Below are positions 31,457 through 43,217 of a DNA stretch of 64,000 nucleotides, piece by piece. The notes under the pieces are model-generated. The model searched no databases. It saw only the letters and a list, made by a program, of their open reading frames with translations, and was not told the origin of the DNA. The stretch comes from Nannochloropsis salina CCMP1776 (lineage: Eukaryota; Sar; Eustigmatophyceae; Eustigmatales; Monodopsidaceae). The stretch is taken from assembly GCA_004565275.1 (NCBI GenBank), contig SDOX01000011.1, forward strand, positions 803,401 to 867,400, given 5' to 3'. Numbering within the stretch: the stretch's first letter is position 1; every line of letters starts with the position of its first letter. The translations under genes and the position numbers were made by a program.

Positions 31457-33697
31457 ATGGAGGACATTCACATTAGCAGGTTAGTGACCGCCCAAAATTT
31501 TAAAAAGCCGAAATATCTCTCATCTGCAAATTCTTCACTTTCACAACACAGACCCAAGGCGTATCGATTAGCTTCCCAGTATTCTGACTCATCAAATTGC
31601 TCGTCGAATGGGCAGGCCGCGTTTACAAGCACTGAAGACCGCCTCGATGATCGTCGCCGACAATCGCTTAGGGTGATGGCAGCCATGAGCCTAAATAAAG
31701 CATACAGTGACGCAATTAACGGAGTTTCCATCAACAAAAGTGATCTAAAGCATGAGGAAGGTAATGATGCTATAATTTTTAATGGTATTCGCTCGATAAT
31801 ATTGCGAAATAAAGCAGCATACCACACCTCCACAGATTGTACATCGAAACTGCAAGAAATATTCATTCGTGCGAAAGAGTCTGGCATGACTTATGATGAA
31901 ATTTTAAAAAAATTCTGTCTCAAACATGAAGTCACCAGCGTTATTTCATCCAAAGCCTTTGCAGCTGCCCTGAGGAAACTCAGTCCGGATGTTTCCTGCC
32001 TGACGGAGGTACGCGGAGGCAAAGCAATTCCTGCTATCTGCCATTCTTTGCGGCAGGGGTGCAAGTATTATCTTTCATCTTCTGTGATCTCAACACATTT
32101 CCATTTGTCAATCATGGGCTGTTTCACGGGATTCTTTCTCAGCCTTAACTACATTTTTTATGCCTTACATGTGCGGAAGACTGATGTCGGCCTTCTTGTG
32201 AGAAAATTTGAAGTAAACGAAGACAAAGTAGTGTCTTTGGACGACGTAAAAGCTTTCGCGTTGGCGATCCCGCACGTTTCATGGAAAGTGGAGCGCATTC
32301 GACGTCTATCTTCAGCTTTATCTTTGAGTGACAGCACAAACAGATCTGACTCTGGCCGGGTAAGCTTTCACAATACAAACCCGTTTATTTACGGGCTCAT
32401 TGACCGATATACATATTTCTTAATGTCCTATACATTTCATCGGATTCTTTAAGGCGAGCGATTCGACAGTCACGCGGCAACCTGCACCTCGCAAGGCTGC
32501 ATCACGTACAACATCGCTCCGTCAACCTGTCAGCTTTTCCCGTCAAACAACCTTTCCAAAGCCATTCTTTTCTGAAAAACGAAAAAAGCAGGATACGAAA
32601 ACCTTTTCATCGACTGCAATATCGCCTATTCTTCCAAGTTCTGCTTCAATTGCATCCACGCGTGTGGACGACAGGAGCTTTGCCCCAGAATCTTGCAGGA
32701 GTGACTATGAGGGTTCACAGCGAGAGCAGCCTCGCATTACGTCACATTTTAATATCGAAAAGGTATATGCACGTCTACAAATATATCTTTTTGTGCCAAA
32801 ATATTCCTAAGTCGTCCGGATACTTGTATTTATCGGTGCACAAGGTCATGACTGTGTTGTGCGTACAAAAAACGCATGAAAAGCTTGTTACCCTCGTAAA
32901 TATAAAGATTCATCGTACTTCTCATCGAACCATTTCGCAAGCCCACAATAGCTCTGAGTTTGCTATCAACTACTTCTAAACTCATGTGGCGCGAACAAGA
33001 ACACCTCATATTAAGGCTCTATGGCCACGATGACCCTCCTAGCATCATCGCCGTGACGGCAAAGAGCAAGGGGACAGGAAAGGTCAGAACTGTAATGTAG
33101 ACTCTGCAACTGTTTCGATACAAAAAGTACAAAAACAAATCTAATGATGTTACCACTAAACTTATACACCAATACGCAGAACTATCCCGCTATTTATCTT
33201 GACCGCGACAAGATACCGCTCAATCGAAAAGCCATTGAGGACCTAGCAGATGCTTTACCCTCTGATGCGGGCGCTCATGAACAGAGCATCGATGCGTTGA
33301 CATCTCTCCAACGGGCTGAGCGTGAATATCTCGCCCAGTATGTGGTGCAGCGGCTTGCTCTGGAAGACGTCTCACGCGAAAGCGGGAGCGAGACCGCCAA
33401 AAGGATGTGTATTGTTCGGCAAACAGGTGAATAATACAATGCACATGCTGACCTAGGGCTAATGCTATGTGATATCCGACAAATTCTATCTTATTACATA
33501 ATCGAATTTCTATCTTTCATGAAATGAAACAGGAGATCCGTGGGAAAAGCTCGCCGTCAAGAAGCCCAAGCTCATTAAGTCCCCTCGATCAAGCCCCGAA
33601 ATGCGCCTCCGACCCGCCATGGACTTTCACCATACCTCACTGGAGGTGAAGAACATGAATTACGAAACTAAACGTCACAGTAATGGTAAGCTTTGAC
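31457..33697 (+). CDS. Unrecognised multi-exon gene with an EF-hand-like segment
   Basis: Proposed exons 31457-32008, about 32180-32359, 32454-32762, 32942-33082, 33180-33426 and 33533-33697, phases consistent. Unlike its neighbours, this gene is AT-rich with many short exons. Residues near 160-215 resemble paired EF hands: a helix around SKAFAAALRKLSPDV, then GLLVRKFEVNEDKVVSLDD, whose 12-residue loop keeps acidic or polar ligands at several positions but starts with Glu. The middle is Ser/Thr/Arg-rich and disordered; the 3' exons encode a charged helical stretch (LADALPSDAGAHEQSIDAL). A calcium-responsive scaffold is possible but not shown. The second exon start and the 3' end are uncertain: the last frame stops after NGKL, but a GTAAGC donor there could lead to further exons. 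Confidence 0.45.
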
Positions 33698-35231
33698 AAT
33701 TGTAAGGCTCCTTTTTAAAAAACAGTGGGGTAGTCACCATGTAGCATAAACCATTTCTCACATCCTGTCCGATTTTTTATTGTTCTCGTATCATCCAGTT
33801 GCCAAATTCTATTCAAACCTGAGCAAGACAGAATTGAAGGATGTACCATCGACATGAGAAGTGGATGAGTCACGTCGGCAAGTAGAGTGTACACCCCAAT
33901 GTTCAAGCGCGGCTACACGAATGCAAAGATAATGACAGTAATATGGAGGGGACCATGCCTTATAAAAAAAAAAACTTCTCTTGTGAGGTTGGAAAGAATT
34001 ATTATGCCTTCTTTTGAGTCATACTAAGGAGCTTTTTAATAGGGAGGTAGAGGACGTAATGATTTGAGAGGCTCATCATTTTCGATTTCCTTCCAACACG
34101 GTGCTCGAAGACGTGCATTGGAACGTCACCTTCAGTAAGTACATCTCAGAACTCCATGCCTCGTCAGACTGAATCCCACATGGGCCGGACAGGACCAAAA
34201 AAGTACTCTGTCCAACATCGTTGATTCAATGCCAACACATTTGACCAAAATTGTGTTTCACCTGCTGTTTAACACGTCATTCGACTGCACGTAAGAGTAC
34301 GATTGCCTGCTATAGTGATGATCTGCCGGCAAATTTTATTTTCATAAAATCGCATTTCCTTCTCCACCATGCCATGATATCGTCAGACTCTTTGTCCTTG
34401 CTTTTTGCCGAGACATAAACTAGCATTTGCCGAGCCACGCGGGATGATACGGGGAAAGAGTCAATTTTTTTACCACGTGCAAGGACGGCCGGTGGACTTG
34501 CTTCACTTCTGGGAGCACCATCCACATATGTAAGGCGATAGATATATATAAAAATGTACACGAGCTTCATGCCCTATGTCACCTGCCGTGGCAATTTTCT
34601 GCGCGCAGTGTGCTGTGTCACGCTCAACCACCCACCTCCCTGCGGCCGCTCGCCCAAATTTTAGGCCCCGGCCGCAAAGATTTGACACCACCTGTTCTGA
34701 AAACGCCCTGGAAACTGACCAACTATGCCTGACATCCGTGGCAGCACGCCCTTCCCGCTCGTTGCGACTACTGCCAGCTTACATCGCGGCGAGGTACATC
34801 CGTTGTGGTGTTTTTGGACGGCACGGGAGGGTAATGCTGGATCTTTAATTCGAAGATAAAGTGCCGCGTCGACTTGAATTTTGGAGAGCGGGCGAAGGGG
34901 GGCGCGTGAGACAGGGAAGGCGGGTCATGCCAATGCAGTTTTTCAGGGCTTTGCCTTTGCCCAATCAGACCCGTCCCGAACCTCCACGCAGCTTTGTTTT
35001 CACTCTTGTATTGGCACCTTCCTTGAATGTGAGGCCTGCTCTTGCGCTGATTTGTGTCAGCGCGGTCATGCTTACGCGGCTCACGCTGTGAATCGCTCAA
35101 GAAAACACACCAGCTTTCGTGCAGTTCGGTTCCGAGTGGAGCAGCCGGCATCTTTGTTAGCGTGCTCATTCCTGCTCGTTTTCCTCCCATACTAAAGCAG
35201 CAGCTTCTATCCAACCTTGTTTGCAACCAGT
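33698..35231. other. Gap with weak minus-strand coding signals
   Basis: On the minus strand, 34570-34310 is an 86-codon ATG ORF (MKLVYIFIYIYRLTYVDGAP.. SRVARQMLVYVSAKSKDKES..) and about 33918-33830 is another protein-like open stretch (GVYTLLADVTHPLLMSMVHP). They may be exons of one gene, but no convincing splice pair was found. On the plus strand, 34045-34137 could be a further exon of the upstream gene. The last part presumably contains the HSF promoter. Confidence 0.25.
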
Positions 35232-37196
35232 ATGGTTTTGAGGCCTCAGCGCCAACGTCGCGCGACTGCGGTTGCTGCGGCGGCTGTGGAAGAAAAAGAG
35301 GCTGTCGCCGCATCTTTTGCTCCTGTCGCACCGGCCACGGTGATGACTGGGCAGCCTTCTTTCAAACTCTCAACCACCAGCGCCACCGCCATCCCCCACA
35401 TGCGTTCTGTGTCAGGTACTGCGGGGAAATTCAATAGCAACAGTGGCATGAAGGCCCGCATTGTGACCTTGGCTCCGGGAAGCGGATGCGCGGGTCGAAG
35501 CAAGACTTTGGGCGGAGGTTATGGCGGCTTTCAGGAGGGAGGTGCGGTGCCCGCTACCACTACCACCACCACCTCGGTTGCCAGTACTTCCTCCTCTAAG
35601 AAGAACCAGACGCCTGAGTTTCTGGTCAAACTGCATCGGATCCTCCTGAACGAAGACAAGGATATTATCTACTGGGATAATGGTGAGTGGGAAATATTGT
35701 GCCGAACACCTCTTTGCCCTTTGAGTGCGCGTAATCCCTCTAGTCTCTGTATGAGCAGCTTGCATGCTTCTCTCTGAGTGAGGGTCTTACTAGAGGGAAA
35801 AGGACAGGCGGACCCCTAACCCCCCCGCAGTCTCTCTCTCTCTCTCTCTCTCTCTCCCGTTACCGATATTAAATAGTATATATAAGCGGCCTCAGAGGAA
35901 CCCCCTACTGTTTGTCAAACTTTGAACCCTAAACTCTGCTCATCCATTATTCTCTCCCCCTCTCATCCTCCAGGACAAATCCATGTCCGCGACCCGACTG
36001 TGCTCGGGCAGAGCGTCCTGCACAAGTACTTCCGGCACAGCAAATACAGCTCCTTCCAGCGCCAGCTCAATTACTTTGGCTTCCGCAAAACCCAAGGGAA
36101 AGGCAAAATGAGTGCGTGCACGTACACAAACGTCCAGCTCTCCGGTGGCAACATCAAGAGCCTGCTCAGCGTGAAGCGCAAAAGCAGCACGGGCGTGGGA
36201 AAGGAGGGAGGCGAGGGAGAGGAGGACTCGCCGGTTGTGTGGGAGGAGGCCGAGGAGGTCACGGACTCGGACGACGAGGCGACAGATAGCCTCTCCCCCG
36301 GGAGTGTGGGGCTGAAGCGGGGCGCCTCTCTCAGCTTCTCGTCGATAAGCACCTCTGGCGGCCACCAGCAGGGACGGAAGCGCATGTGCTCTGTGACCTC
36401 TGGGGACGGTGTCTCGCTCCAGGAGACCCTGGCGGCGGACGACTTCCCTGAGGACCGAGAGGACGGGAGCGAGGCCAACACCTCGGCGGGCGCGCTGTCG
36501 GGGTACGCGTCTTCCACGTCGGATGGCCAGGACGGAGGAGACGAAGAGGAAGGCGACGGGGAGGCAGAGGGAGCGGGAGGCATTTCCTTCGCACCCACGG
36601 GCGGAAGCGCTTCGGGGTTCGCGCACTTGCGTGACGCCCAGCAGCGGCACGCTCTGGACCCCTCCCGGTCTCAAGGGCGGCCTCGCCTCAGCCTGACCAT
36701 TCCTGGTGGCGTCCGCCAGGGCCAGCTAGCGCCCCTCTCCACCGCCCCCGCCGGCCCCGCCACCGCCAAGTCACAGGACGCAAACGCACTGCCCAATTTT
36801 TTCTCTTACAACGTGCTCCCTGCACCCTCGCCGCGAGGGGCTGATGACCTCTTCCCTTCCTGCCTGACTTCCTTCGACACGGTCGGCGACTCGGTGTCCT
36901 CTCCGTGGGCCTGGGCGGAGCCCCCCGTCTCGGGAAGTTTGTCCTCGCTGTCTCTCGAAACTGGCAGCGGCATGACCCCCCTCGGCACCCTGGAGGAAGG
37001 CCACAGCAATCAGAGCGCCTTTACCTGCGATCAGGAGGTGAAAGAAAGGGAAGGCCTAGAGAGGGAGGCTGCTCAGATGCCGTCCGCGGCCGCCATCGCG
37101 GCCGCCGCGCTCTGCAGTCCTCGGGGGGAGAATGCCTTTCTTCTTCAGATGGAAGGCGATTTCTGGGGCAACCGGGTCGCCTCCACCTCCGTGTAG
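35232..37196 (+). CDS. Heat-shock-factor-type transcription factor (2 exons)
   Basis: Exons 35232-35682 and 35974-37196, phase 1, 557 residues. The intron splits the DNA-binding domain: exon 1 ends TPEFLVKLHRILLNEDKDIIYWDNG and exon 2 resumes QIHVRDPTVLGQSVLHKYFRHSKYSSFQRQLNYFGFRK, the winged-helix HSF recognition region. The N-terminal 120 residues are Ala/Thr/Ser-rich. Downstream of the domain there is no clear heptad oligomerisation region; instead there is an acidic, Ser/Gly-rich stretch that could activate transcription, and a C-terminal alanine run. Stramenopiles have greatly expanded HSF families, and such members need not respond to heat. Binding to inverted nGAAn elements is inferred from the family. 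Confidence 0.9.
35831..35857. repeat. (CT)n microsatellite in HSF intron
   Basis: About 13 CT units directly downstream of a C run. It is not part of the acceptor, which lies more than 100 nt further on. Confidence 0.9.
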
Positions 37197-38751
37197 GAGA
37201 GTCGCGGGACCTCCTGTGTACATAATTGCGTGTTGTACTATCCCTTCCACCAGCACTCTTCTCAAGGCCCTGGTCGGCCCTGAGAACAGATAATCAAGCC
37301 TTCACAAGTATCCACAAGCCGTTAGCAGATCATACACACTCATCCACCGCCATGAATTCCACCTAGTCATCCTACTTCCTCTTACGACGGACGACTGCCC
37401 AAGTGCCACGCCTGGTTGGGTTCATGACTGAAGTCACAAGGGAAGGCAGGGGGGGTTCAGGGAGGCCCCGGGAAACCGTACACGAGAAATCGAGGGACGT
37501 GAATGAGACGATCCAAAGCGAAGACAGGCATAAGAATGCTCGCCTCCTGCTTTTTCTCGACTTTGATTCATGGCATCCTTGGCGAATTGGACGCAGAAGC
37601 ACATCATGACTCGCAGATGAGGGCGTACACGATCCACTCAACAAGACAGGCGCTCCTTCAGGGGAAGCGTCCCAAATGCTGTCAACGAATTTTCTCTGAG
37701 TATTACTTGCGATAAGCAGATACGGACGAATGTGAAAAAGTTCAGTTTCCAATATACATAGCAGAATATTACAACTCCACCGTAAATCAAATTTAAGTTT
37801 CGAAAGTCAAGGAGGTCGGAGAAGCACTGGCCTTTGAGAGGTCGCATGTTCGCGACATCCAAGAAGACCAAACTCGCTTTAACACGAGATGGGAAGGGCA
37901 AAGATACGCGTAGAATTATAGCGCGCAGCACTTTCGGGTAAAGATATGCACCATAAAGAAAGGGAAGGACGGACCGTGCCGGCGGACTTGGGGGTCGGGC
38001 GACCGGAACGGTTACGAGTAGGCCTCGAGCCCTCCGTGCGAGGAAATAGCTCTGCGATGGGAGTCAAAGCGGAGAACGTGTGCAGACTCTCTCAGGACAG
38101 ACCTTAGTCGTGATAGTCGTGATGTGCCTCGATCGGCCGGGCGAGGCGAGGGGTTTTCAATTCTCTCAAGTTATACTATATTCATCCAAGTCCAGCACAG
38201 TTGTAGCAGAGCATGTAAGAGAGTGCTTAAGAACAGGGCGAAGCGGAGAGGGCAAAGCAAGAGTTTTTTTTACGTGTTGTGTGTCGACCAAACTATCGTA
38301 ATCTATGCAGTGTATGTTGCCTGTCACGCGTCGCGTGCGCGTCAAGGACGGCAGAGGGGGACGAGCGGATGAGGGAGGGCAGCATCCAGTAGAGTCCTTT
38401 TCTCCAGAGTTCTTGTCAAAATTTCTTCGTTCGATTTGGTCAAACGAATTCCCCCATGGGTGTCTCATGCGCGGCGTCAAATGCCCGTAATTCAAGGAAT
38501 GGAAGAGGAGCTAATTTGAGCCAATAAAAGAATGTCGGGAAGTATTACAGTCTTACGCGCGTCCAGCTCTCTTATTTCGTTTGATCCAAACCAAACGTGT
38601 CATAGCACACCCACCGACTGCAGCGTCTTCCCACTGGTCAACCCCTAGGACACGGCAGCCCCTTTTCCCTCCTTTCCATGCCTCCAGCTAACCCCCCCCC
38701 TGGAAATCAAGATTCGTGCACCATCCACCGGCCCCCGGCCCCTCTGACTCC
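37197..38751. other. Gap with unresolved minus-strand coding signals
   Basis: Two minus-strand stretches look partly coding: 38468-38166 (ATG; RHPWGNSFDQIERRNF..) and an acceptor near 38053 opening a frame of about 137 codons to 37638 (LVFLDVANMRPLKGQCFSDL..), or a different frame ending near 37879. A donor at the end of the first fits the second in one phase. No family is recognised, and the right exon set could not be fixed. Confidence 0.25.
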
Positions 38752-40658
38752 CTAGAACTTGAATTCCTTCCCCTTCTTCCCTCCAACCCACCCTTTCTCT
38801 CCTTTGCGCTTCTTACGCCCCCCCCCCTGCTCGTCGTCGCTGTCGTCGTCCGCCAGCCTCTTGGCTGCTTGTCGGGCCTCCACCTCCTGCTCATACCTTT
38901 CCTTCAGCGCCTCCTCATCCCCCAACTGATCGGCTAGCTCGTCCGGATTGAGGGCAATCGACACGTCGCTAGCTCCACGCGCTCCTACACGCCCCGCCCC
39001 TCCCATCGCTCGAACGCCGCCCCCCCCGCCCTCCATCACATATTTTTTGTCTCCCGCGAAAAACTCCCCCCCCCTCCCCCCCCCTCCCTCTGTTCAAGCA
39101 CCTTGTACAGCTCCTTGGGTTCCTCGCTCGGCGCCTCCAGCCCCGCCTGCTTCCGCAGCTCCATACCCATCGCCTCCCCCGGGGTCTCCAGGCCCGACAC
39201 CACCGACGATAGCCCCGTCGCCTCTGTCACGGGCGTCTCCAGCCCACTTTCATCCTTTCCTCTCTCCTCCCCCTCCTCTTCTTCCTCTTCTTCCTCTTCT
39301 TCCTCTTCTTCCTCCTCCTCCTCCACTTCCACCCCCCCCCCAATGCCTCCTGTTCACCTCCTCAGCGCTCGCCCCTCCCTCCCCCCCCCAGCGCCCCCCC
39401 CATCGCCCCCTCCCAGCACTCCAAACACATCCCCGTATAAAGGCCTCCCATACTCATCCACGGGCGGCTTCCCCCAACCTCCCGGGTGCATTCCGAAGCT
39501 CGCCCCTTCGGGCAAAGGGGCGTTCAAGCCCGGGATCCGCAGCGCAGGATAGGCGGGAGGGGGGCCGTACCGCTGCATGTTCATGAGCCAAGGAGGCGGG
39601 TAGAGGGGGGGGATGCCAAGGGCGTTGACCAGCTCCTCCGAGAGCACGCCCGGGGTGTGGTTCCGGGTGCGCGCCTCGAACTCCTTGCCTTCGTAGTAGA
39701 GCTCGCCGTGCGGCGTGAGGGGGGGCTTGGTCTGGTAGCGGAGGAAGGCGTCCTCAAGCACGGCGTAGTCGATATCCATCCGGCCCATCTTCGGGTTCAC
39801 GCGTTCGCGCATTTTCTGGCGGGCCGTCTGCAGGCGCAGCTTCTCCTCCATCGCCTCCCGCTGCTTCTGGATCCCGGTAGCCTTGACGAAGTCGGGGAGC
39901 TCGAAGGGCGCCTTCTCGATGCCGCGCTTCCCCGTCAGGTACTTCCGCTTGTGGCACCAATGTCTGGGCACCGGCACCGAGTTGCGGTAGGCCTTCATCT
40001 GCACGAGGAGCTGCGGGTCCTGGGAAGTCACGTCGTGCGCCTCCACCACGTCGGGTCGGGCTACCAGCTGCTTGAGCTCCGCCACCGACAGTCGGTTCAG
40101 CTTCTTCCGTTGTTTTCTAGATAGACGCGACCCAGTTTTCTCCTCCTCCTCGTCCTCCTCCCCCCCCCGGCCCTCACCGCCTGAAACTTTCTCCCCCGCA
40201 CCCTCTCCTCCCTCGTCAACCCCCTTTTCATCGTCCACGCTGGTGCCACAGAGCTCCTCCGCCGTGGAAAACTTCTTGAAGATCTCCCTGAATTCTTCCA
40301 GCGCCGGGTCATCACCCGCCAACTCGCTCTCCAGGTCGGCCGAAACATATTGGATTTCGACGTCGGGCGCTGGCGCCGGGGGAGGAGCACCGGAGGCAGT
40401 GGGAACGCTGCCGTTGGTATGCCCCCCCCCGGACTCATGCGCCATTCTCTTGGCGGCCTTTTTCTTCTCTCTGAATGTCCGAGGAGGGGAGGAGAATATG
40501 CGTGTGAGAAGCGACGCGATCGTCCAGTGGGAGGGAAAGGGAATGACAGGCAGTTAGCATCACCTTCTTCTTTGATTTTTCGAGAGCTTCCCCGCCACCT
40601 TCCCGTTGATTTTGGCGGGACCATTTTCCAGCTTATGGTCATGCTCATTACCCGACAT
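38752..40658 (-). CDS. SF3B2: Splicing factor 3b subunit 2, interrupted at C/G homopolymers
   Basis: SF3b145/CUS1, a U2 snRNP core protein that contacts the branch-site region. Exon 1 is 40658-40564 (MSGNEHDHKLENGPAKING..), exon 2 starts 40470; phase 2 at the junction. Conserved blocks: SRKQRKKLNRLSVAELKQLV, VPVPRHWCHKRKYLTGKRGI, the PSP-type region (YYEGKEFEARTRNHTPGVLS .. LGIPPLYPPPWLMNMQRYGPPP .. PLYGDVFG), and the C-terminal KEFKF shared with other SF3B2 proteins. After the PSP block, the reading frame must change at three runs: 39381-39389 (9 C), 39332-39341 (10 C), and 39066-39084 (two 9-C runs). Each corrected segment matches the family (AEEVNRRHWGG, the acidic run, ELYKVLEQREG, DKKYVMEGG). 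The gene is essential, so sequencing or assembly error is the likely cause. Confidence 0.88.
39260..39325. repeat. TTC/TCC triplet tract encoding poly-Glu in SF3B2
   Basis: Pyrimidine-rich triplets that read as a run of about 18 Glu on the minus strand, in the acidic linker where other SF3B2 proteins also have acidic runs. Confidence 0.8.
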
Positions 40659-41373
40659 GCTGCCTGGGCCGCGAACACCTCAAAGACTTTTTCGTGCTTT
40701 GTTTCCTTCCTCGGCTTCCCGTGACGCGCCTGCTCTCCTGTTCAAGACAATCGCAACACTCCTCCCAAAAGGTACACTAGGCACGCCTATACTCTTCCAA
40801 CTTAGATGAGAAGTTGCTTTGCCTTGTAAGTGAGAAGATGGAAAGGCGGGAATACGGGGAAAAGTCAGGGGTGCGATATCTCCATGGAAGAAGTAGGAGA
40901 CCAGTGCTCGGGCTCAGGACCACGGGCTTGACAGAGGCGCCTCACGGCTTCATGTGTCATCCACTCTCGCAAATGTGCCTTTCCAAGCTCTCTTTGACAA
41001 TGGCAAGGTGGTATCCTCCCCCGACGTCGACGACAAGGCCCCAAGGACGCAGGCGTGTGAAGCTGACGAAAGCCGCCTGTCGTGGTGTTCGATCACCAGA
41101 CTTGCCCTATCTCCCAGCTCAGCGGTCCTCGACTCACGCAACCACTTTTCGCACGACTCTAGCTGACTGTGACCACCGACGACTCAAGTCATAAGATGAG
41201 GAGTTGGCAGGGTATCTCTTCTATCAACTTGTACTCTCCTTTTTCTGATGTGCGACATTGAGACCATCTTATCTTCCCCTCTACTCCGTCTACCGCTACA
41301 ACATGACTAGGTTCTCCCCTCCCGGTGCCCTTTCCTCATTGCCCAAAAAAACTAGACCATTGCCGCCGTGACA
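40659..41373. promoter_or_regulatory. Divergent interval SF3B2 / PX nexin
   Basis: A 715-bp interval between divergent start codons, presumably both promoters. A GTG-initiated open frame at 40954-41166 has some protein-like composition but no ATG or splice support. Confidence 0.3.
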
Positions 41374-42872
41374 ATGGCCGACAGTTCTCCTAATCCGACA
41401 GCAGCTTTGAGTAAGTTAATACAAGCGAGGTACATTTTTTCTCCGGCCCATGTAGGGTTTGCTCACTTGCTTTTTACTCGGGTGTAGTGGGGTTTCCCCT
41501 CACAACACGTATCTCTTATAAACGTAAATGCGAATCCTGCTCTACTTAGCAATTAATTTCGAGTCTTTCTTGTCAAAACGTTTCAGACGGTCTCCTTGTC
41601 TCCGTCGCGGACCCTCTGAAGCACAACGAAGGAGTGCAAGCCTGGATTGGCTATACCGTTGTCACTCAGGCTGACGACAGCCGTAGCGAGTTCCAAGCCC
41701 CCCGCACAAGTGTCCTCCGCCGCTACTCTGACTTCAACTGGTTGCATATGAAGTTGAGCCACTCCTTTCCAGGATGTATCCTTCCCCCCCTTCCTGAAAA
41801 GGCCATGGTCGGTCGCTTCGAAGCCCCCTTCGTGGAAGCGCGCCGCCGCGCCCTGGAGCGCTACTTGTTGCGCGTGGTGAAGCACCCTGAGTTGGGGAAA
41901 AGCAGTGACCTGGTCCTATTTTTGCAGGCAAACGAGGCCAAACTCGAGCACGCCAAGGCGGAATGGCGGCGTGAGCAGATGAGGCAACCCAAGGTGCTGC
42001 GCTTGGTCAAGCAAGCCTTCGCCCACATGGAGCATTCCCTCTCTAGTGCCTCCACCGGAAAGGTCGAGGTTCCCCGGAGCGATTCCGACGCCGTCCTGGA
42101 CGACATTGCCACCTGCGTGCACGTCTTGGAGGTGCACTTCCACAGCGCCGCGCGCGAGGCCTCTACCTGGGTCCGGAGGGAGAAGGAGGCAGCCGACGGG
42201 TGCTTCCAGCTCGGCCTGGCGCTCACCCTGCTGGGCCAGAACGAGGCTGGAGGGTTGGGGGAAGTTATGAGGGGCACGGGGCATGCTTTGGACGCGGCGT
42301 CGGTGCTGGCAACCGGGGCTGTGGAAAGCTCTGGCCTGCTCTTGGAGGGGCCGCTGGTGGAGTGGAGCCGGGGGCTGGGCTCCGCCAAACTCGCTTTGCT
42401 TCGACGCACGGAAGCTCGGAGAGCCTACCACGAGGCCTTGGTGGAGGTGGCGGTACGCGCGCAGGGCAAAGAGAAGTGGGTAGGTATGATCGGAAAGGAG
42501 GACAAGCTGCAGGCGGCCGAGGGGGCGTGGGGAAAGGCGGTGGCGGCGGCGGAGGCGAAGAGGAAGGAGTTTGAGACCGTGTCGGGGAGGATTGTGCGGG
42601 ATTGGGGGGTGTTTCGGGAGGAAAAGGCCGAGGAACTGCGGAAAGCGGCGGTGGCATTCCTGGAGGCGCAGGTGGGACGACACGAGCAGATGCGGACGGC
42701 CTGGGCGGGGGCCCTCTCGACACTTAGCGAGGTGGATCCCAAGCAGGGCCTGAATCAGGAGGCCACGACAGGGGGAGGGGAGAAGGGGGGGGCGAGCCGG
42801 GACGAGGGGGGAGCTGGTAGGGGGGCGGGGGCGGGCGGAGGCAAGGGGGAAGAGGAGATGATAGCAGAGTGA
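41374..42872 (+). CDS. PX-BAR sorting nexin, SNX1/2-Vps5 type (2 exons)
   Basis: Exons 41374-41410 and 41587-42872, phase 1, 440 residues. The PX domain occupies about residues 15-135: QAWIGYTVVTQ, then the phosphoinositide pocket VLRRYSDFNWLHMKL, PPLPEKAMVGRF and EARRRALERYLLRVVKHPEL, with the RRYSDF arginine and the proline loop of PtdIns3P binders. The rest is long amphipathic helix (VEVHFHSAAREASTWVRREK .. LGEVMRGTGHALDAASVL .. TEARRAYHEALVEVAV), as in the BAR domain of Vps5/SNX1. Such proteins bend endosomal membrane in the retromer pathway. The last 40 residues are a Gly/Glu-rich tail. PX is certain; BAR is inferred from helix pattern and length. Confidence 0.85.
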
Positions 42873-43217
42873 ATGGAGAGTCTGGGCTGAAGGTTCCTGT
42901 TTCGGGCTTGTAAAGATAGCGAGAATGAAGCGCCACGCTAGTATAGAGGCAAATGCGATTGACTGGAAAGGGGCATGTACAAGACATGGGAGGGAGGAGG
43001 AGGAGGCCTGTAGACAACGCGGAAACGAATGCCTTGAGGGAGTGACGAGCAGGGCGATGCCGGGCTAGAGTGTTGGGATTTTTTGATATTTTGAGTGCTT
43101 GGCTCTAAGGCAGAGCTGCAATTTTTCCCTTTTGTTTGCGGATAAGAAAATCTTCCTTCCTCTCCTCTGCTTTGTACAAATTCCTTCATCCTCTCCATCC
43201 GCTTTCCCTCCCACCAC
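42873..43217. other. Convergent 3' intergenic region
   Basis: Between the 3' ends of the nexin and Nudix genes. Nothing notable. Confidence 0.4.

Noticed and set aside
34768-35331. 187-codon minus ORF overlapping the HSF first exon
   Set aside because: Overlaps a well supported exon and has no recognised motif.
39332-39389. Selenocysteine or programmed frameshift at the TGA in SF3B2
   Set aside because: The stop lies between two homopolymer runs whose compensating length changes restore conserved sequence; a simpler explanation is run-length error.
39036-39552. Long plus-strand Pro/Ser ORFs opposite SF3B2
   Set aside because: Antisense of an acidic and Gly-rich coding region; composition follows from the real gene.
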